A stretch of 62,395 bases of DNA from Candidatus Cloacimonadota bacterium (GTDB taxonomy: Bacteria > Cloacimonadota > Cloacimonadia > Cloacimonadales > WRIO01), in contig WRLO01000009.1 of the NCBI GenBank assembly GCA_009777575.1, positions 1 through 62,395 on the forward strand. The letters are read 5' to 3'. The notes below the pieces were generated by a model. The model did not search any database. It saw nothing but the letters and a program-made list of their open reading frames with translations, and had not been told where the DNA came from. The position numbers and the translations under genes were made by a program. Positions 1-9,500 of the stretch are shown here, piece after piece. Numbering within the stretch: position 1 is the first letter of the stretch; the number at the start of each line of letters is the position of its first letter.

Positions 1-2
1 CC

Positions 3-305
3 TGCTCCGCAAGCTCCGCAGGCATTGCCCGCCGTGGAGCGGCTGCCGCCGTATCGCATAAAGCAAAAGACGAAAAACCCCAAAAAAAATGTCCAATAAA
101 ATGTAACATATCCACATTTTCTATTAAAAGTCACACACCTTCGGTGTGTGCAAAGAATAATAATAATTATATTTCACTTTTCGGAGAAGACACTGTTAGG
201 AATAATGAAAGATATACCTACGGAAAAGTCTGTGGAGGAGACATGGATTTCTACCAAACCAATTTTCCTCTGAAATATTTAAAGAATAAGAATCAATCAG
301 AATGA
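3..305 (+). CDS. Possible 3' end of a gene cut by the window edge
   Basis: One frame stays open from the first bases of the window to a TGA at 303-305, about 100 codons. The start is Ala/Arg/Ser-rich and encoded by GC-rich DNA (bases 3-60). The rest is Lys/Asn-rich and ends ...FYQTNFPLKYLKNKNQSE. No family is recognised. The jump in base composition and the hairpin inside it (132-150) make a spurious open frame quite possible. If real, it is the C-terminal tail of a gene starting upstream. Confidence 0.25.
   Translation, partial: CSASSAGIARRGAAAAVSHKAKDEKPQKKCPIKCNISTFSIKSHTPSVCAKNNNNYISLFGEDTVRNNERYTYGKVCGGDMDFYQTNFPLKYLKNKNQSE
132..150. repeat. Perfect 8-bp hairpin CACACACC/GGTGTGTG
   Basis: CACACACC and GGTGTGTG are separated by TTC. 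There is no T-run after it, so it does not look like an intrinsic terminator. It resembles small dispersed hairpins. It falls inside the doubtful open frame at 3-305. Confidence 0.4.
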
Positions 306-351
306 CAATAGTGGATAAGATTCCTCGCTTCGCTCGGAATTACAATAGTGG
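300..351. repeat. Short direct and inverted repeat pair upstream of etfA
   Basis: GAATGACAATAGTGG (300-314) recurs as GAATTACAATAGTGG (337-351). Between them ATTCC (320-324) and GGAAT (336-340) form an inverted repeat around a CGCTTCGCTCG core. It has the look of a dispersed intergenic element. Nothing else is seen between 306 and the etfA start except a weak TTGACT at 367-372 that could be a -35 box. Confidence 0.4.
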
Positions 352-421
352 AAAATAAAATTTTCCTTGACTTTTTAGCCTAATTTTATTTTTAGACACA
401 AAATATTTTTTTGGAGCGAGT

Positions 422-1600
422 ATGATTGAAGTCATAAAAGAAAAATGTACTGGTTGCAGGATATGCGTAAAGTCTTGTCCATTCAATGCAATTGAGGTTA
501 TAGACAAACTTGCTTTGATAAACGAGCAATGTAATCTTTGTGGAGCATGTATTGATGTATGTCCTTTTAAGGCTATATTGATAACTAAATTAACCCATGT
601 TAAAATAAATAAAGAAGATTACAAGGGTGTTTGGGTCTTTGCAGAACAGAGAGAGAATAAACTTTCACCAGTAGTGTTTGAGCTATTGGGGAAAGGACGT
701 GAACTTGCTGACAAGAGAAGATCAATGCTCACAGCTGTTTTATTGGGTCACAACATAAGACAATTAGCGCAAGAGCTTATTTATTGTGGTGCTGATGAGG
801 TTATAATGGTTGACCATGAAAATTTAGCAAATTTTTCAGACTTACCTTACACTGATACAATGAAAGTTTTGATAGAAAAATATAAACCAGAGATTATCCT
901 TGCAGGAGCAACCCATATAGGACGCTCATTTATAGCCAGAGTAGCTGTAAAAATCCAAACAGGTCTAACTGCTGATTGCACTGGTTTGGACATTGACTCT
1001 GAAACAGGCAATCTTTTACAAACACGACCAGCTTTTGGCGGAAACATCATGGCTACTATATTAACTCCCAATCATAGACCCCAAATGGCGACTGTGAGAC
1101 ATAAAGTCATGATACCTTTCCCAAAAGATAAAAATAGAAATGGGATGGTTATCAATGAAAATATTGATTTTTCAGAAAAAAAATACAAAACCAATTTTAA
1201 ATTCACCAAAAAAGACACCTCCAATAAAGTAAATCTAACGGAAGCAAATCTTGTGGTTTCTGGGGGGAGAGGTATGAAGGAAGCTAAAAATTTTGCAATA
1301 TTACATGATTTAGCGAATGCACTGGATGGAGCTGTTGGAGCTTCAAGGGCAGCGGTAGATTCAGAATGGATAGCTTATCCCCATCAGGTTGGACAAACTG
1401 GAAAAACAGTAAACCCCAAAGTTTATATTGCTTGTGGGATATCAGGAGCTATTCAACATCTTGCTGGAATGCAGTCTGCTGACTATATCATTGCAGTAAA
1501 CAAAGACAAAGATGCTCCCATTTTTAATGTTGCCGATTTAGGAATCGTAGGTGATTTATTTGAAATTCTTCCAAAACTGGTGAAAAGATTGAATGATTAA
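422..1600 (+). CDS. etfA: Electron transfer flavoprotein alpha subunit with N-terminal 2[4Fe-4S] ferredoxin domain
   Basis: This is the alpha subunit of an electron transfer flavoprotein. Residues 1-50 hold two CxxCxxCxxxCP motifs (Cys 9, 12, 15, 19 and 37, 40, 43, 47), a bacterial ferredoxin domain. The EtfA N domain follows, then the FAD-binding C-terminal domain (GGRGMKEAKNF, then IACGISGAIQHLAGMQSADY and a D-APIF stretch). Ferredoxin-fused EtfA proteins are known in anaerobes, for example CarE and the EtfA of bifurcating lactate dehydrogenase in Acetobacterium. The start is supported by GGAGCG about 7 bases upstream. The stop overlaps the next gene by 8 bases. The beta subunit gene is not adjacent on either side, which is unusual. 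Bifurcation itself is inference. Confidence 0.93.
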   Translation: MIEVIKEKCTGCRICVKSCPFNAIEVIDKLALINEQCNLCGACIDVCPFKAILITKLTHVKINKEDYKGVWVFAEQRENKLSPVVFELLGKGRELADKRRSMLTAVLLGHNIRQLAQELIYCGADEVIMVDHENLANFSDLPYTDTMKVLIEKYKPEIILAGATHIGRSFIARVAVKIQTGLTADCTGLDIDSETGNLLQTRPAFGGNIMATILTPNHRPQMATVRHKVMIPFPKDKNRNGMVINENIDFSEKKYKTNFKFTKKDTSNKVNLTEANLVVSGGRGMKEAKNFAILHDLANALDGAVGASRAAVDSEWIAYPHQVGQTGKTVNPKVYIACGISGAIQHLAGMQSADYIIAVNKDKDAPIFNVADLGIVGDLFEILPKLVKRLND

Positions 1601-2840
1601 GATAAAAGTAAATAATTCTTTACATAATTCTTCTGACACAAGAGGAAAAGAAGTAACTATAGATATTTCTAATACAGGATTAAGATTTCAGGAACCAGAC
1701 CAAGTTATCGAATACAATCACAACAATAAATATGCTTATGCCCCATTAATAAATGCTCATGACCATTTGATACGAAACTGGTTTCCACGCTCTGGTATCA
1801 AAGGTCCTTATGCAAATTCACATATATGGATAGAAGAAAATCTAAAATCAGATTCCTTTCTCGAAAGAGATAAAATATGGCAAAATGACGGAAATTTTGA
1901 CCTCACAACTGGAAATGCAAAGCTACTCGCCTTATTAGGAATGTATAAAAACATATTCTCAGGGATTCATATAGTCTCAGACCATGTAATGAGACAGAAA
2001 AAAGAATATTATGACTATTTTGATATCCATGTAATAAAGGATTATACGCAGTGTTATTCTTTATTCAATGATTTTTTTGGAGAATCTGTTAATCCAGAAG
2101 CTGAAATGGAAAAATCTAAGGGTATAGTTCCCTTTATAATCCATCTCGCAGACGGAATAGACCATGTATCAAAGAATGAATTCAAATTGCTTGTTGAAAA
2201 AAATCTCCTTAAGGTCAACACACTTTTAATCAATGGAATAGCTCTCGAAAAGCAAGATTTTCAACAAATTGCTGATGCAAAAGCGTCTATTTGCTGGTGT
2301 CCTAGCTCAAATATGTTTTTGATTGGAAAAACTCTTGATGTTATGACTGCTCTTGAAGCGAAAGTAAATATCACAATAGGGACTGGTTCAACAATGGCAG
2401 GTGGGCATGGTTTATTTGAAGAATTTCGATATGGAAAAAGAATTTGTCCACAAATTAGTGCCAAACAGCTCTATGATATGGCAACTAAAAAAGCTGAAAT
2501 AGCCTTGTTATTGTATGACAATGAGTTATTATCATATGAAAAAAATCTCTTAATCCTTGATAAAATGCATGATGATATATATGAAAATATATTGTATCAA
2601 GATATTGACAACATAGACCTGCTCGTTCATCAATCAAAAGCAATTTATGGAAATATTGAATATTTTGAGGCTCTGGGATTAGACAAAGAAAATTTTGTCC
2701 CTAAAGGAAGCGATGAAAAATATGAAATTATAAAAGTGGGAAATAAAGAGAAATTCGTTATTGGAAGCCCTTCTCGGTTACTTAAAAATATCAATGATAT
2801 ATTAGGTTATAAAAAGAAATTTCCATATTTACCAATATAA
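1593..2840 (+). CDS. Amidohydrolase-superfamily protein with incomplete metal site
   Basis: A 415-residue protein of the chlorohydrolase/deaminase branch of the amidohydrolase superfamily. Family signs are the HxH motif in NAHDHLIRNW (about residue 55), a later HLADG histidine (about 188) and CWCPSSNMFLIG (about 233), which matches the usual CPxSN element. Two expected metal-site residues look changed: the His normally found before a Gly in the fifth-strand motif is Asn (LLINGIAL), and the GTDS Asp is Gly (GTGSTM). Hydrolase activity is therefore uncertain. It overlaps etfA by 8 bases, so the two are co-transcribed. The substrate is unknown. Confidence 0.75.
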   Translation: MIKIKVNNSLHNSSDTRGKEVTIDISNTGLRFQEPDQVIEYNHNNKYAYAPLINAHDHLIRNWFPRSGIKGPYANSHIWIEENLKSDSFLERDKIWQNDGNFDLTTGNAKLLALLGMYKNIFSGIHIVSDHVMRQKKEYYDYFDIHVIKDYTQCYSLFNDFFGESVNPEAEMEKSKGIVPFIIHLADGIDHVSKNEFKLLVEKNLLKVNTLLINGIALEKQDFQQIADAKASICWCPSSNMFLIGKTLDVMTALEAKVNITIGTGSTMAGGHGLFEEFRYGKRICPQISAKQLYDMATKKAEIALLLYDNELLSYEKNLLILDKMHDDIYENILYQDIDNIDLLVHQSKAIYGNIEYFEALGLDKENFVPKGSDEKYEIIKVGNKEKFVIGSPSRLLKNINDILGYKKKFPYLPI

Positions 2841-2934
2841 GGAGAGAGTATATTGATAACATTTAAAAAAAAATACTTGACACATAGCATAAAAAATAAA
2901 AAATGACATCAAATACTAAATTTTGGAGAGATAA

Positions 2935-4788
2935 ATGAATCATGCAATTCATATAACCCATGAAGCAGCAAAAAAGATTGGTGGCATTGGCTCGGTATTA
3001 TCTGGAATGTGCACCTCAGAAACTTACTTGAAACATTTCGATAGAACCTTATTTTATGGACCGTTGTTTGATGACAGACCCAATCCTGAATATGAATATA
3101 CGCTAGCCGTTGAAAGACTTGGAGGAAATGCAAAGGTTCATTTCTCAACAATAGACAATATTTCAGGGTCAAAATATGATATTCTCTTTTATGAGATGAA
3201 AAAAAAATATGGCATCGAAATTGTATATGGTGAAAAGACCTTGTATGACGAGATATACCCTGATAAGAGTAATGTTATAGAAATTTTGTTAATCGGGATT
3301 TCAGGTATAAAGCCTGAACCCTTGAATGTTTTGAAGTTTAAATTTTGGGAAACTTTTAATTTTGCTTGTCAAAATTTTGAAAATGATTGGGATTTTGAGC
3401 AATATTTAAGGATAGCAGTCCCTTTTAATGAGATTTGTGATGGATTATTTGAAAAGAAAGGTCAAAATATCTTTTTCTCGCATGAATACATGGGCATAGC
3501 CTCATGTTTAGCGATTATTTTAGAAAATTCAAATCATTTGTTAAACAAAACAAATACATCAACTCAGAAAAAAGAAGACATAAAGAATAAAAACAAAATC
3601 TATTTCCATGCTCATGAACTGACTACGGCAAGGACAATAACAGAAAAAATACCAGGTCACGATGTCACATTTTATAGGTTTATAGACCTCGATCTGAAAG
3701 CAGGGATATCAATGGAAGAAAGATTTGGTAGCCAACAACACAATCCGCGTAATGAACTGGTGAAATTGACAAAACATTTTGATGGAGTATTTGCAGTAGG
3801 TGATTGGGTTAAAAAAGAGTATAATTATCTCATACCAGAGGCTGAGAAGAAAAAAATACATATCTGTTATAATGGAACACCAGACCCGAATCATAGCTTT
3901 GATGATAAACTGAAAGCTCGTAAAAAAATAAAACAATATTGTGAGAATCTTTTTAATTTTAGTCCTGATGTGATTATGAGTCATGTCACTCGTCTCGTTG
4001 TCAGTAAAGGGCTTTGGCGGGATTTAAGCCTTCTTGAAGAACTAGATAAAAAATTTACAAAAGACAAAATTAAAGGTTTTTGTGTGATTTTATCAAATCT
4101 GATTGGCAATGGCAGAACTGATAATGAAGTTGCTCAGATGGAAGAAAGCTATGGTTGGCCTGTAATGCACAAGTCAGGTTATCCGGATTTACTGGGATAT
4201 GAAGAAGATATTTATTGGTCATGTCAATACTTCAACGCAAAATCAAGGTCAATCAAAGTTATTTTTATCAATCAATTTGGTTTTACCCCTGAAAGAGTGG
4301 GTAAAAGACTTCCAGAAGGCACAACATTTGCCGACCTGCGACTTGCTTCAGATGCGGAGTTTGGAATGTCAATTTATGAACCATTTGGTATAGCACAAAT
4401 TGAGACAATCCCTTTTGGAGGAATAGCAATCATGACTAAGGTCTGTGGTTCAGCATTTCTTTTAGAAAAGACTTTCAAAGAAGAAAAGGTAAAACCATTT
4501 TATATCTTTGATTTTGCACTTGAAGGACGAAACAAAGAAACTCAAGAATCAAAACAAAGCGGTGTTGATGTTGAATGGTTGAATATTTCAAGTCAAGATA
4601 GGGAAATTATTGAAAAAGACATTATCAAAAAAAATATTGATAAGGTCTATAAAATATTACCTAAGACTGATACACAAAGAAAGGATGTTTTTTTGACATG
4701 TAAAAAACATGTGGATAAATTGTCTTGGAATGAAGTAATAAAGGCTATGCCTTTCTTTAACTATCAAAATGTCAATAATCAAGATTGA
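2935..4788 (+). CDS. Glycogen/starch synthase-like glycosyltransferase
   Basis: A GT-B glycosyltransferase, likely an alpha-glucan synthase. The N-terminus has a KKIGGIGSVL loop resembling the KxGGL nucleotide-sugar loop of GlgA. The C-terminal half has HVTRLVVSKGLWRDL and the SDAEFGMSIYEPFGIAQIET stretch that matches the ExFG-type donor-binding motif of glycogen synthases. At 617 residues it is longer than ordinary GlgA (about 480). It has a low-complexity Asn/Lys-rich insert near residues 205-222. A GGAGAG ribosome site lies just before the ATG. A TTGACA at 2877-2882 could be a -35 box, with no convincing -10. Whether it belongs to GT5 or a GT3/GT4-like branch cannot be settled by eye. Confidence 0.75.
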   Translation: MNHAIHITHEAAKKIGGIGSVLSGMCTSETYLKHFDRTLFYGPLFDDRPNPEYEYTLAVERLGGNAKVHFSTIDNISGSKYDILFYEMKKKYGIEIVYGEKTLYDEIYPDKSNVIEILLIGISGIKPEPLNVLKFKFWETFNFACQNFENDWDFEQYLRIAVPFNEICDGLFEKKGQNIFFSHEYMGIASCLAIILENSNHLLNKTNTSTQKKEDIKNKNKIYFHAHELTTARTITEKIPGHDVTFYRFIDLDLKAGISMEERFGSQQHNPRNELVKLTKHFDGVFAVGDWVKKEYNYLIPEAEKKKIHICYNGTPDPNHSFDDKLKARKKIKQYCENLFNFSPDVIMSHVTRLVVSKGLWRDLSLLEELDKKFTKDKIKGFCVILSNLIGNGRTDNEVAQMEESYGWPVMHKSGYPDLLGYEEDIYWSCQYFNAKSRSIKVIFINQFGFTPERVGKRLPEGTTFADLRLASDAEFGMSIYEPFGIAQIETIPFGGIAIMTKVCGSAFLLEKTFKEEKVKPFYIFDFALEGRNKETQESKQSGVDVEWLNISSQDREIIEKDIIKKNIDKVYKILPKTDTQRKDVFLTCKKHVDKLSWNEVIKAMPFFNYQNVNNQD

Positions 4789-4840
4789 TATTTTTTAAGA
4801 GTTACTATTCATGAAAAAAAAATATATTTGAGGTGTTATT

Positions 4841-5539
4841 TTGTTAGAATTGCAAATACAAAGGATCAGAAACGAGATTTATGAATGTGCCGTAGCTTGT
4901 AATAGAAAGATTGATGAAATCAAAATTTTAGCTGTTACAAAGACACACCCAATTAATATCATTAACGAGGCTCTAGAAAGTGGAATTGATTATATTGCTG
5001 AAAGCAGAGTTCAAGAAGCCGAAGAAAAAATTCCTAAGTTAAGAGGTCTCTACGAAGAATTTCATTTTGTCGGTAATCTACAAACCAACAAAGTCCAAAG
5101 ACTTTTAGCTTTGAAGCCCACTTTGATACACTCAGTTGACAGAATGACTACTGCTAAAACCATTAGCAATTTTTCTACAAAATTGCAAAGAACTCAAGAC
5201 ATACTCATAGAGGTAAATACCTCTGGTGAAGAGTCTAAAATCGGTGTTCATCCATCAGAATGCGCTGAATTGATTAAAAGGGTCGATGAGCTACCATTTG
5301 TTCGTGTCTTAGGATTGATGACTATTGGGCCTTTGGTAGAGGATGATGAGGTTATTAGAAAAAGTTTTTCTTTACTGCGCGAACTGTTTGAAAAAGAAAA
5401 AAGAAGAAAATTTAAACAAACCCAAATGAAATATCTATCAATGGGAATGAGTAGTGATTTCAAGATAGCGATACAAGAAGGAGCAAATATTCTTAGATTG
5501 GGTAGTATTCTCTTTGGAGAAAGAAATACAAAAAAATGA
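4841..5539 (+). CDS. yggS: YggS/PROSC family pyridoxal phosphate homeostasis protein
   Basis: A single-domain, alanine-racemase-fold PLP-binding protein of 232 residues, the usual length. The PLP lysine sits in LAVTKTHP near residue 33. Other family motifs are ESRVQEAEEKI, HFVGNLQTNKVQ, HSVDRM, EVNTSGEESKIGV and LSMGMSSDFKIAIQEGANILRLGS. Translation starts at TTG with GAGGTG about 6 bases upstream. The family buffers free PLP and is not an enzyme. plsY-like follows after 8 bases. Confidence 0.93.
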   Translation: MLELQIQRIRNEIYECAVACNRKIDEIKILAVTKTHPINIINEALESGIDYIAESRVQEAEEKIPKLRGLYEEFHFVGNLQTNKVQRLLALKPTLIHSVDRMTTAKTISNFSTKLQRTQDILIEVNTSGEESKIGVHPSECAELIKRVDELPFVRVLGLMTIGPLVEDDEVIRKSFSLLRELFEKEKRRKFKQTQMKYLSMGMSSDFKIAIQEGANILRLGSILFGERNTKK

Positions 5540-5547
5540 GTTAATCT

Positions 5548-6153
5548 ATGATATCAGAAATATTATTTGCCGTAGGGATATGTATTTTATCCTATTTTTT
5601 AGGGTGTTTTTCTACTGCAAGGGTGTTGGCAAAAACATATAAACATTTAAATGTTTATAAGGTTGGCACAGGGCTAGCCGATATTTCAAATATATACCAT
5701 AATATCAGCAAACCTTTAGGTATTATTGCTGCTATATTGGATACCTTTATTGCCTATATTTATCTAAGAATACTAAAATACTTAATAATTTCATTTGGTT
5801 TTGTGGATATATCAAGTGATTTGATGATATTTATCTTTGGTTTTTTCATTATTGCAGGTCATTGTTTACCCTTGACACACAATTTCAAGGGTGGTAGAGG
5901 GATATTTATTTATATAGGCTTGATGCTTATTTTTATCCCAATTCATTTGTTTTTAATATTATTGCTGGCAGGTTTTCTTATCTTTTTCTTTAAACAATTT
6001 AGATTTGCTCAATATATGGTTGTATTATTACCACCAATATTGTGTTTATTTCTTCCAGATATAACGCGAGAGATGGTGATTTTAATGGCAATCACAGCAT
6101 TTTTGATGGGCTTATTAAATGTTTTAGTTTCAAAGAGGTTGGGGGAGTTTTAA
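5548..6153 (+). CDS. plsY: PlsY-like glycerol-3-phosphate acyltransferase family membrane protein
   Basis: A polytopic inner-membrane protein of 201 residues with about five hydrophobic segments. The motif GHCLPLTHNFKGGRGIFIY (about residues 110-128) is the signature of PlsY, which acylates glycerol-3-phosphate with acyl-phosphate in phospholipid synthesis. The first PlsY motif (normally GSxNxGATN) is poorly conserved (VGTGLADISNIY), so this may be a paralogue with altered substrate. It follows yggS closely and is probably in the same operon. Confidence 0.75.
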   Translation: MISEILFAVGICILSYFLGCFSTARVLAKTYKHLNVYKVGTGLADISNIYHNISKPLGIIAAILDTFIAYIYLRILKYLIISFGFVDISSDLMIFIFGFFIIAGHCLPLTHNFKGGRGIFIYIGLMLIFIPIHLFLILLLAGFLIFFFKQFRFAQYMVVLLPPILCLFLPDITREMVILMAITAFLMGLLNVLVSKRLGEF

Positions 6154-6161
6154 ATTACGAA

Positions 6162-6203
6162 TTAAGAATGCAGAATTAAGAATTGAGAATGCAGAATTAA
6201 GAG
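6162..6203. repeat. Two tandem 21-bp copies, AT-rich
   Basis: Copy 1 (6162-6182) and copy 2 (6183-6203) share AGAATGCAGAATTAAGA and differ at two positions. It is low-complexity intergenic DNA with no evident function. Confidence 0.7.
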
Positions 6204-6255
6204 TTGAAAATACTATTAATTTTATAATATACTAACCCGAAATAAAAAAAAATTA

Positions 6256-6284
6256 TTGACACAACAAACTATCTTAAATAAATT
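6256..6284 (+). promoter_or_regulatory. Possible sigma-70 promoter for the surface protein gene
   Basis: TTGACA (6256-6261), a 17-base spacer, then TAAATT (6279-6284). The -35 box is exact and the -10 box is two changes from TATAAT. Confidence 0.5.
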
Positions 6285-6444
6285 GTCCAAATAGTAAAGG
6301 AAAGTTCAAAATTTGTCGTAAAAATCGATAGTTAATGAGGGTATGTGTATATCCTGTGGTGAGTTAGACGAGTTGTAGACAAATTATTCTTTTTGAAGAA
6401 AAATGTCTTTGATTTTTGTCGTTTCACTCAAAATCTCTAATTTC

Positions 6445-6467
6445 AGAGAAATCTTTCTCTACGGATG
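6445..6467 (-). repeat. Possible degenerate REP-like hairpin in the leader
   Basis: On the minus strand the segment reads CATCCGTAG running into AGAGAAA/GA/TTTCTCT. The CATCCGTAG 9-mer is identical to the sequence before the hairpin in many units of the array at 10132-10575. The hairpin here is a different palindrome of similar size. It may be a diverged single REP; chance is possible. Confidence 0.35.
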
Positions 6468-6489
6468 GGGACTGAAAATCAAAAAATAG

Positions 6490-6509
6490 ACGCATGATCT
6501 TGCGTTTTT
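6490..6509 (+). other. Small hairpin with T-run in the leader
   Basis: ACGCA (6490-6494) and TGCGT (6501-6505) form a 5-bp stem followed by TTTT, shortly before the ribosome site. It might act as a weak attenuator. The stem is too short to be sure. Confidence 0.3.
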
Positions 6510-6533
6510 ACTCAAAATATGAGAGGAGTATTT

Positions 6534-9500
6534 ATGGGTTTTAAAAAATTATTTACCGATGTAGAGGTGTGCGAAAAACAGCCACTGTTCATCGGTGCGA
6601 AAAAAGGATTTATTGTCCTTTGTTTTTTGTTTATGATGGTTGCGCTGATGGGGCAGACTGCTTATGAGGCTCTCTATGTTGAAGCCGCAGCAAAACCAAC
6701 TGGAGCTGGAACAGAATTATCTCCTTACTTGATTGGTAGTGTTCAGAACCTTTGGTGGGTGTCTGCATTTCCAGGAGGTCCAGAAGGGTGGTATAAAGCA
6801 ATGAATGAGCAAATACATTTTAAATTAACTGCTGACATTGATTTTGATGATGTTTCACAAAATTGGCCATCTGATCAAGCTTTTCGACCCATAGGCTATG
6901 GAAATACATATGGTTCAATTTCTGGAACAGCACATTATTTTTGTGGAGTATTTGATGGAGCTGGTTATACCATATCAAATATAACGATTGAGCCCATTGC
7001 TACTCCTGGTGACCCACCCACAGGAGGTATGGTTACCAGAGGAGGCTTATTTAGCGTCATCTATGAATCCGAGATTAAGAATCTCCACCTAAGAGATGTC
7101 ACTATCACTGGATTTCATACCGCTGGTGGGATTGCAGGGGAGGTTTTTGACTCTACTATCGAATTTTCATCTACTACTGGTAACATAACGATTGAGGGAG
7201 TTAGACCTAGCGATGGTAACTCTAGAGGTGGTGGTCTAGTCGGATTTATGAATGCTTCACCAGTGACTGATCCAGAAAGACCATCAAAAATAACTGAAAG
7301 TTTTTCAATAGTTAACATAGATACAGATACTGCAACCAACCCTATACTTGGTGGATTAGTAGGTCTTGCAAGATACTCAGAAATTGAGTATTCTTTCTCA
7401 AGAGGAGATTTGTCCGGCGAACATTTAATCGGTGGAATATTAGGGCGAGCTCAGGATTTCGTTTGGTTAGAATCCAATTTCTACGCTGGCCTGATAGATG
7501 GTGTTGATGGTTTCATAGGTGGTATCGTAGGCTCAGAAACAAATTCACAATTTTATACAAATTTCTGGGATTTAAGGGATGGTGATAATCCAGAAGTGGC
7601 AGTTGCTTCAGGAAATGGAACAGTAATGGACACTTTTGGTCGTCCTACGGGTTTGATGAAATTATCCTCAACATACATTGGAGCTGGATGGGATTTTGTT
7701 ACGACTTGGTCTATAGGTGCGCTTTTAAATGATGGTTATCCTTATTCTATGAATATCGATATAGATGTCATTCCTGTTACGGACATTGACTTTACTCATC
7801 CTCGTCCAACTGATCTTGTAGCAATTCTTACTCGAGATAATCTTACTGGTGAATATATTGTATTGTTAACATGGAGCATTCCAACACCACAATATAGAAA
7901 TCAAATATCTCATTTCAGAGTTTATAGAAATGATAAACCTGCAGATACTCCTATAGCAGTAAATGTAGATACAACAACTTATGAGGACGATGAAATTACT
8001 AACGGTAATACTTACATTTACACTGTAAGAGCTGTTTATCAAGATTCGCAAATTTCTCATCACTCTACTGCATCAGATCCCATTATAATTATGCTCCCTC
8101 CTTATGATTTAGAATCTGAATGGGATGGTTCAGATTTGAAATTAACATGGAAACCTCCTATAGATCCCGATAACAACATAACAGGATACAATGTATATCG
8201 TAATGATGAAAACACAGCACTAAATTTATCACCTCTATCAACATCAACTTTAGATTTTAAAATTGATGATATAGACGATCATTTAGGTGATGAGCATGTG
8301 TATCAAGTGAGAGTGATTTATGGATCTTTAGGCGAATCAGAACCTGCAGAACTCCTGATAAAAATGCCTACTTTTCCACCTCCGAGATTTCCTGTAGCTG
8401 TTGCAAATGGCAATAACATAGTTCTTACTTGGGATATACCGCATACAGATTTATGTTTCGCAACTTTAAGAAGATATGAAATTTGGAAAAGAAATAATCA
8501 TCCTGATTCACTATCTACATATTACCGCATACACACGACTGCTACTCCAGCTGTGTTTACATTTACTGACAATAATGCAATCACTGATGTTACATACTCT
8601 TTTACCTATAGAATCATTGCTGAATATTTATCTCCTAATGGTTTTTCAGATGAAAAAGAGTGCGTCACAACAATACAGATAACCGATCCTCAACCACCAG
8701 CTGGAGTAGAAGCTAAAATAGGTGTAAATTATGTTCATCTAACTTGGAGCATGCCAGGAACGCCTGACAAATCAAGTAGAAATACTATATTCTTACTCGG
8801 TTTTAATGTATGGAGAACAGATGTGTTAACCTCACCTGATTTCCCAGTCGATTATGAACTATTAAACGATGATGATGTTTTGATATTGCAGACAGAGTAT
8901 AGAGATTATGATGCAACAAACAATAAATCATACATCTATGTAGTTGAAGCTATCTATAGCGATGGAACAAACGAAACAGAAGAGCCATCTGAACCTACAT
9001 ATCAAATAGATGTGAGATACCCAGTGAATAACCTAACTGCTACCCTTGTAGGTCAAACCGTAAGGTTGAATTGGGTTGCTCCACCAGATGATGAGGCAGA
9101 TGGGTATATAGTCTATCGTGGCAGTAGTATCCTGACAACATCCCCAACCCATGAAACAACACTAGAGTTTGTAGACCTAAATCCTAATAAAGGAGTTTTT
9201 AATCTCTATACAGTTGTAGCATTTTACAACGATGATGAGGATGATACAAATCCAGATCATATAAACCAAGAAGTATCAATCTTTGTTTCGTCCTTACCAA
9301 CACCAGTCCCTGCTCCACCCATCATCGACGGCAACAATGTGGAGTTGCGTTGGGAAGCACCAGAGACAATACAAGGTTTAGATGTCTTGTTAGGTTACAA
9401 AGTCTATCGAAACGACACTCCATTAACACCTGTAGCAATAACAACATTGAATTTCGCAGACAATGAATTGCCATATGGAACATATCTTTACAAGCTCACG

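Larger units (their letters stand above)
6154..6533 (+). other. Intergenic region and long leader before the surface protein gene
   Basis: No gene is seen in these 380 bases. They hold a 21-bp imperfect tandem repeat (6162-6203), a promoter-like pair at 6256-6284 and, if that is used, a leader of about 240 bases. The leader carries two small hairpins, at 6445-6460 and 6490-6505. No known riboswitch consensus was recognised. Confidence 0.6.

Noticed and set aside
2877..2905. Promoter of the glycogen-synthase-like gene
   Set aside because: TTGACA is exact, but no acceptable -10 box is found at 16-18 bases. It was left as a comment only.
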